Shown: one piece after another, positions 61,114 to 64,000 of the stretch
How positions within the stretch are numbered: the first letter of the stretch is position 1
Layout: each line of letters starts with the position of its first letter
Assembly: GCA_052326585.1 (NCBI GenBank)
Contig: JBKQLU010000034.1
Span: forward strand, 7,558-71,557
Source: JAPLJC01 sp052326585
Lineage (GTDB): Bacteria > Desulfobacterota > Desulfobaccia > Desulfobaccales > 0-14-0-80-60-11
Direction: 5' to 3'
DNA: 64,000 nt
Program-made: the position numbers and the translations under genes
Notes under the pieces: model-generated
Seen by the model: only the letters and a program-made list of their open reading frames with translations
The model's database searches: none
Told to the model about the DNA's origin: nothing

Positions 61114-61119
61114 TCACTC
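61100..61119. repeat. TGCTCAC heptad microrepeat overlapping the ddl stop codon
   Basis: Nearly three units in inverted orientation to 60843-60898. The ddl stop (complement of TCA at 61114-61116) lies inside it. Confidence 0.7.
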
Positions 61120-62046
61120 CTTCTCCAGGGCCAGGCTGATGAGACGGTCCAGGAGGGCCGGAAACTCCAGGCCCGCGGCCCTGGCGGCCTGGGGGAAGAG
61201 GCTGGTGGCGGTCATCCCCGGGATGGTGTTAGTCTCCAGGACGTAGATTTCCCCATCCCGGACGATCATGTCGGTGCGGGAATATCCCCGGCAGGCCAAG
61301 GTGGCGTGGGCCGCCAGCGCACATTGCTGCGCCTGGGCGGCGAGCTTGGGCTCGAGCCTGGCCGGACAGATCTCCCGGCTGGCCCCGGGCTGGTACTTGG
61401 CCTCGTAGTCGAAAAAGCGGTAATCGCTTGTGGGGACGATCTCCACCAGGGGCAGAGGCACAGGGTCCCGGTTGCCGAGGACGCCGCCGGTGATCTCGGC
61501 GCCCTGGACGAACTCCTCCACCAGCACCCGGGAGTCGTAGGCAAAGGCCGCGGCCAGGCCTGCTTCCAGTTCCGGCAACCGGCGCGCCAGGGTGACGCCG
61601 ATGCTGGAGCCTTCGTTGGCCGGCTTGATGACCACGGGCAACCCCAGTCTCTCTTCAAGTGCCCGGGGGCTGGGGGCCTGCTCCCGGGGGAAGGCCAGGC
61701 CCGCGGGGACCTTTAGTCCGGCCCGCTGATAGAGGGCCTTGCTCAACTCCTTGTCCATGGCCAGGGCCGAGCCCAGGACTCCGGAGCCCTGGTAGGGGAT
61801 CTCCAGGAGATCCAGCAAACCTTGCATGGCGCCGTCTTCTCCACCCCGGCCGTGCATGATGATCAGGGCCACCTGAAGCTGCGGGGCGTCCGCCACCAGC
61901 AGCCCCAGGTCGGTGAGGGGATCGTAGCGCCGGATATCATACTTAGTCTTATCCAGAGCCTCAAAGACCTGGGTGCCGCTTTTTAAGGAGACTTCCCGCT
62001 CTGAAGATTTGCCCCCGGCGATCAAAGCCAGCCGCATCTTTGCCAT
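61114..62046 (-). CDS. ddl: D-alanine--D-alanine ligase Ddl
   Basis: 310 residues, ATP-grasp: LALIAGGKSSEREVSLKSG, IIMHGRGGEDGAMQGLLDLLEIPYQGSGVLGSA, PVVIKPANEGSSIGV, GYSRTDMIV and VLETNTIPGMTATSLFPQAA. It makes the D-Ala-D-Ala dipeptide of peptidoglycan. The MTATS ending of the active-site loop is standard. The stop codon is within repeat DNA, so the exact C-terminus may be recently altered. Confidence 0.94.
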   Translation of the reverse strand: MAKMRLALIAGGKSSEREVSLKSGTQVFEALDKTKYDIRRYDPLTDLGLLVADAPQLQVALIIMHGRGGEDGAMQGLLDLLEIPYQGSGVLGSALAMDKELSKALYQRAGLKVPAGLAFPREQAPSPRALEERLGLPVVIKPANEGSSIGVTLARRLPELEAGLAAAFAYDSRVLVEEFVQGAEITGGVLGNRDPVPLPLVEIVPTSDYRFFDYEAKYQPGASREICPARLEPKLAAQAQQCALAAHATLACRGYSRTDMIVRDGEIYVLETNTIPGMTATSLFPQAARAAGLEFPALLDRLISLALEKE

Positions 62047-62186
62047 GCTTCCCTCCGGCAGATAGTTGCCAGGTCACCTCTCTGCCATCAGAACCGCGGT
62101 TTGGGGAGAGATGGTTATATCTAGAGGTCATCCAGTTTTTCGTTAATCCAGCCATATTCCCGGACTGCCTACTGGCAAGCTCCACC

Positions 62187-62300
62187 TCCCTGAGAGGGGA
62201 GGGGGCTGGGGAGAGGCAACTGAGCCGCCTTTAAAACTCCAAGGACGATACCAGCCCCAACCGGTGTCAGCCCCTCGCCGGGGGAGGGAATTTTGCCGCG
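62187..62300. repeat. G-tract/C-tract dispersed repeat
   Basis: GAGAGGGGAGGGGGCTGGGG-type DNA and CCTCGCCGGGGGAGG, related to 8400-8445. The HD-domain gene ends inside it. Confidence 0.5.
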
Positions 62301-62926
62301 GTTGCCGGGTGCTGCGCTCCGAAATTATTGATCTCGTCAGGTATGGCATTGAAAATGACTTCAGGGCCACAGGGCAGGGAGGCGAACAAATTCTTTTCCA
62401 AGGCCTGGCTCTTGACCTCCATGGCGGCGATGCGCACCAGGGCCTCCGGGGTGCGTCCGTAACGCTCCTTCAGGTCGGCGAAGCGCTCCGCCAGGCTTAC
62501 TATTCGGGTGTGGAGCACCCGCTTGTCGGCATAGTTGACCACCTCGGCTTCCCTGAGCGGCCGCGGGTCCTTAACCAAATCCTCCGCCAGGCGCACGTGC
62601 TCCAGCACCACCTGGGCCAGCTCCGGGTAACCCAGGGAGGAGAGGACCTCGGCCCCCCAGCGGGCATGGTTCTGAGCAGTTCCCAGGCAAGGGGTCTTCC
62701 CCAGGTCATGGAGCAGGGCCCCGATGCTGATCAGAGGCAGATGCAGCTCCAAGCCCGCGGCTGCCAGGGCCTGCCCCAAAACCTCGGCTACCTGCATTAC
62801 CCGGTAACTGTGCTCCCGGACGTTGGGCAGCATGCCGTGGGCCGTCATCAGGGCCAGGCAGTCGTTATAGGTGGGCAGGGATATGCCAGTGATATCCGCA
62901 TCCCGGGGAACCAGGTCACTTTTCAC
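62267..62926 (-). CDS. HD-domain phosphohydrolase
   Basis: 219 residues. MLPNVREHSYRVMQVAEVLGQAL, then ALLHDLGKTPCLGTAQNHARWGAEVL gives the HD motif and further metal ligands, as in HDIG-type hydrolases. VNYADKRVLHTRIVSL is typical of the same group. Likely a phosphatase or nucleotidase; the substrate is unknown. The start is a GTG without a clear ribosome binding site. The last residues (AKFPPPARG) come from repeat DNA, so the natural C-terminus was probably a little shorter. Confidence 0.8.
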   Translation of the reverse strand: MKSDLVPRDADITGISLPTYNDCLALMTAHGMLPNVREHSYRVMQVAEVLGQALAAAGLELHLPLISIGALLHDLGKTPCLGTAQNHARWGAEVLSSLGYPELAQVVLEHVRLAEDLVKDPRPLREAEVVNYADKRVLHTRIVSLAERFADLKERYGRTPEALVRIAAMEVKSQALEKNLFASLPCGPEVIFNAIPDEINNFGAQHPATAAKFPPPARG

Positions 62927-63061
62927 TTAGACACCGTATCGCCATTAATTCTCGCAGCCAGGCTCGCGCCGGGGGATGTCCAGTTGCATCGCAGCCCCGC
63001 TTTGCAAGCTTAACCTGGCAAGCGGGATCCAAAAGAAGAGAGGCGGCGGGCCGCGCCCAGC

Positions 63062-63535
63062 CTAAATTTTTTTCACCAGGACCGTGGCATAGGCGGCTAT
63101 CCCCTCCCCCCGCCCGGTGAAGCCCATCTGTTCGGTGGAGGTGGCCTTGAGGTTGAGGTCCTCCGGGGCCAGGCCCAGGATGGGCGCCAGCTTGGCGTTC
63201 ATCTCCGGGAAATGCGGCCCCAGGCGGGGAGCCTCACACACCACCACGGCGTCCAGGTTCACCGGCTGGTAGCCTCGCTGCCTGACGATTGCCATAATCT
63301 TTTCCAGGAGGAGGAGGCTGGAGATATCCTTAAAGGCCGGGTCATGATCCGGGAAGTGGCGGCCCAGGTCACCGGCGCCCACGGCGCCCAGGAAGGCGTC
63401 GCCGATGGCATGGCTCAGGACGTCGGCGTCGGAGTGACCCAGGAGCCCCAAATGATAGGGAATGGCCACCCCCCCCAGGATCAGGGGGCGTCCCGCCGCA
63501 AAACGGTGGGCGTCATAACCCAGGCCGATCTTCAC
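63062..63535 (-). CDS. ispF: 2-C-methyl-D-erythritol 2,4-cyclodiphosphate synthase IspF
   Basis: 157 residues: KIGLGYDAHRFAAGRPLILGG (metal-binding D-x-H), HSDADVLSHAIGDAFLGA, FPDHDPAFKD and ATSTEQMGFTGRGEGI. Fifth step of the MEP isoprenoid pathway. It begins with GTG inside the end of ispD (23-base overlap), so translation is coupled. Confidence 0.95.
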   Translation of the reverse strand: MKIGLGYDAHRFAAGRPLILGGVAIPYHLGLLGHSDADVLSHAIGDAFLGAVGAGDLGRHFPDHDPAFKDISSLLLLEKIMAIVRQRGYQPVNLDAVVVCEAPRLGPHFPEMNAKLAPILGLAPEDLNLKATSTEQMGFTGRGEGIAAYATVLVKKI

Positions 63536-64000
63536 GCCGCAGTCTCCTCTTGCGCATCAGGGGCAGAATCGCCTCCGCCAAGGCCAGATCTTCGGGGGTG
63601 GTGATCTTCAGGTTCAGGGGCGAGCCGGCCACCACCACCACCTGCTTAAGGAGCTGCTCCACCAGGGAGGACTCGTCGGTGCCGTAAAAATTGCGGCTGT
63701 AGGCCTCGGTAAAGGCCCGCCACAGCAAGGCCGCCTGGAATGCCTGGGGCGTTTGAATCTGCCAGATATCCTTGCGTTCCAGGGTATGTTGGATCTCCGC
63801 CGTGGCATTGACGGTCTTCAAGGTATCATGGGCCGGCACTCCCAGGACGGCGCCGCCGTGGCTCCGGGCCGCCAGAATCAACTTCTGGACCTGATCCGGA
63901 GTGACGAAGGGCCGCACTCCGTCGTGCACCAGGATGATTTCCAAATCATCTTCATTTTGTAAGGCCTTGAGGGCATTGTAGACGCTGTCCTGGCGTTCCT
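63513..64000 (-). CDS. ispD: 2-C-methyl-D-erythritol 4-phosphate cytidylyltransferase IspD (5' partial)
   Basis: The frame is open to the right window edge and its first visible residues, ERQDSVYNALKALQNEDD, match IspD internal sequence, so the N-terminal third lies outside. Following motifs are ILVHDGVRPFVTPDQV, GVPAHDTLKTV, IWQIQTPQAF, FYGTDESSLVEQL, and NLKITTPEDLALAEAIL. It makes CDP-methylerythritol, the third MEP-pathway step, just before IspF. Confidence 0.94.
   Translation of the reverse strand, partial: ERQDSVYNALKALQNEDDLEIILVHDGVRPFVTPDQVQKLILAARSHGGAVLGVPAHDTLKTVNATAEIQHTLERKDIWQIQTPQAFQAALLWRAFTEAYSRNFYGTDESSLVEQLLKQVVVVAGSPLNLKITTPEDLALAEAILPLMRKRRLRREDRPGL

Noticed and set aside
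60843..61119. Possible origin of replication or iteron array
   Set aside because: The heptads resemble no DnaA box, occur at five unrelated sites, and no replication gene is near.

Overview
The window reads as high-GC chromosomal DNA of a strict anaerobe, most likely a Desulfobacterota (deltaproteobacterial) sulfate reducer or syntroph of the Desulfobacca type. This assignment is an inference from gene content: futalosine-type menaquinone genes, a MetVF-MvhD-HdrA electron-transfer set with separate HdrCB, SucCD, an ADP-forming acyl-CoA synthetase fused to an acetyltransferase, QueH, CoaX, and a large family of receiver and histidine kinase proteins. No rRNA, tRNA, CRISPR array or phage structural gene is visible.

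Layout. 1-6.3 kb: plus-strand menaquinone (futalosine pathway) cluster with a PNP/MTAP-family nucleosidase-like gene cut by the window edge, an amidohydrolase (aminodeoxyfutalosine deaminase type), mqnA, a UbiD-type mqnL, ubiX and the UbiA-type prenyltransferase mqnP, closed by a strong terminator. 6.6-11.6 kb: livHMFG branched-chain/aromatic ABC transporter without a binding protein, followed by a phenylacetate-CoA ligase. 11.6-14.3 kb: lipoprotein hydrolase, then an accessory islet with a decayed REP-associated transposase between two inverted REP palindromes and a deaminase fused to a GrlR-like domain, with a marked fall in GC inside the gene. 14.4-17.1 kb: ftsK and two small membrane proteins. 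17.3-21.9 kb: bioBDFHC behind a BirA-type operator. 22-30.6 kb: HPF-cold-shock fusion, acyl-CoA synthetase/GNAT, ferredoxin, glmM, coaX, a SagB-type oxidoreductase, a TPR protein and an anti-sigma-like ATPase. 31.3-36.2 kb: queH, sucCD, DUF599 protein, gpmA.

36.2-49.6 kb is a 13-kb minus-strand array. In transcription order it has a receiver protein, a MetF paralogue, a double-length HdrA, MvhD, MetV, MetF, a receiver protein, an ACT-like protein, two histidine kinases (one frameshifted) and an NtrC-type sigma-54 activator. MvhD contains an in-frame UGA at the position of a conserved cysteine, followed by a SECIS-like hairpin, so it is probably a selenoprotein. The missing Hdr partners HdrC and HdrB lie close by on the plus strand (52.2-53.6 kb), after LarE and a second PP-loop ATPase. 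Together these genes could make a flavin-based electron-bifurcating methylene-tetrahydrofolate reductase complex with its own signalling module.

53.8-55.1 kb holds a second accessory islet: an AT-rich gene for a TIR-like (PF10137 type) NADase effector with an unrecognised N-terminal domain. It is flanked by 29-bp direct repeats that derive from the 3' end of a decayed mpl copy. 55.2-64 kb carries a Tat-exported FAD oxidoreductase, a zinc-ribbon membrane protein, mpl, a serine hydrolase, ddl, an HD hydrolase, and ispF/ispD (ispD cut by the window edge). Intergenic spaces carry several families of short dispersed repeats: REP palindromes, GTGAGCA heptads and C/G-tract hairpins.
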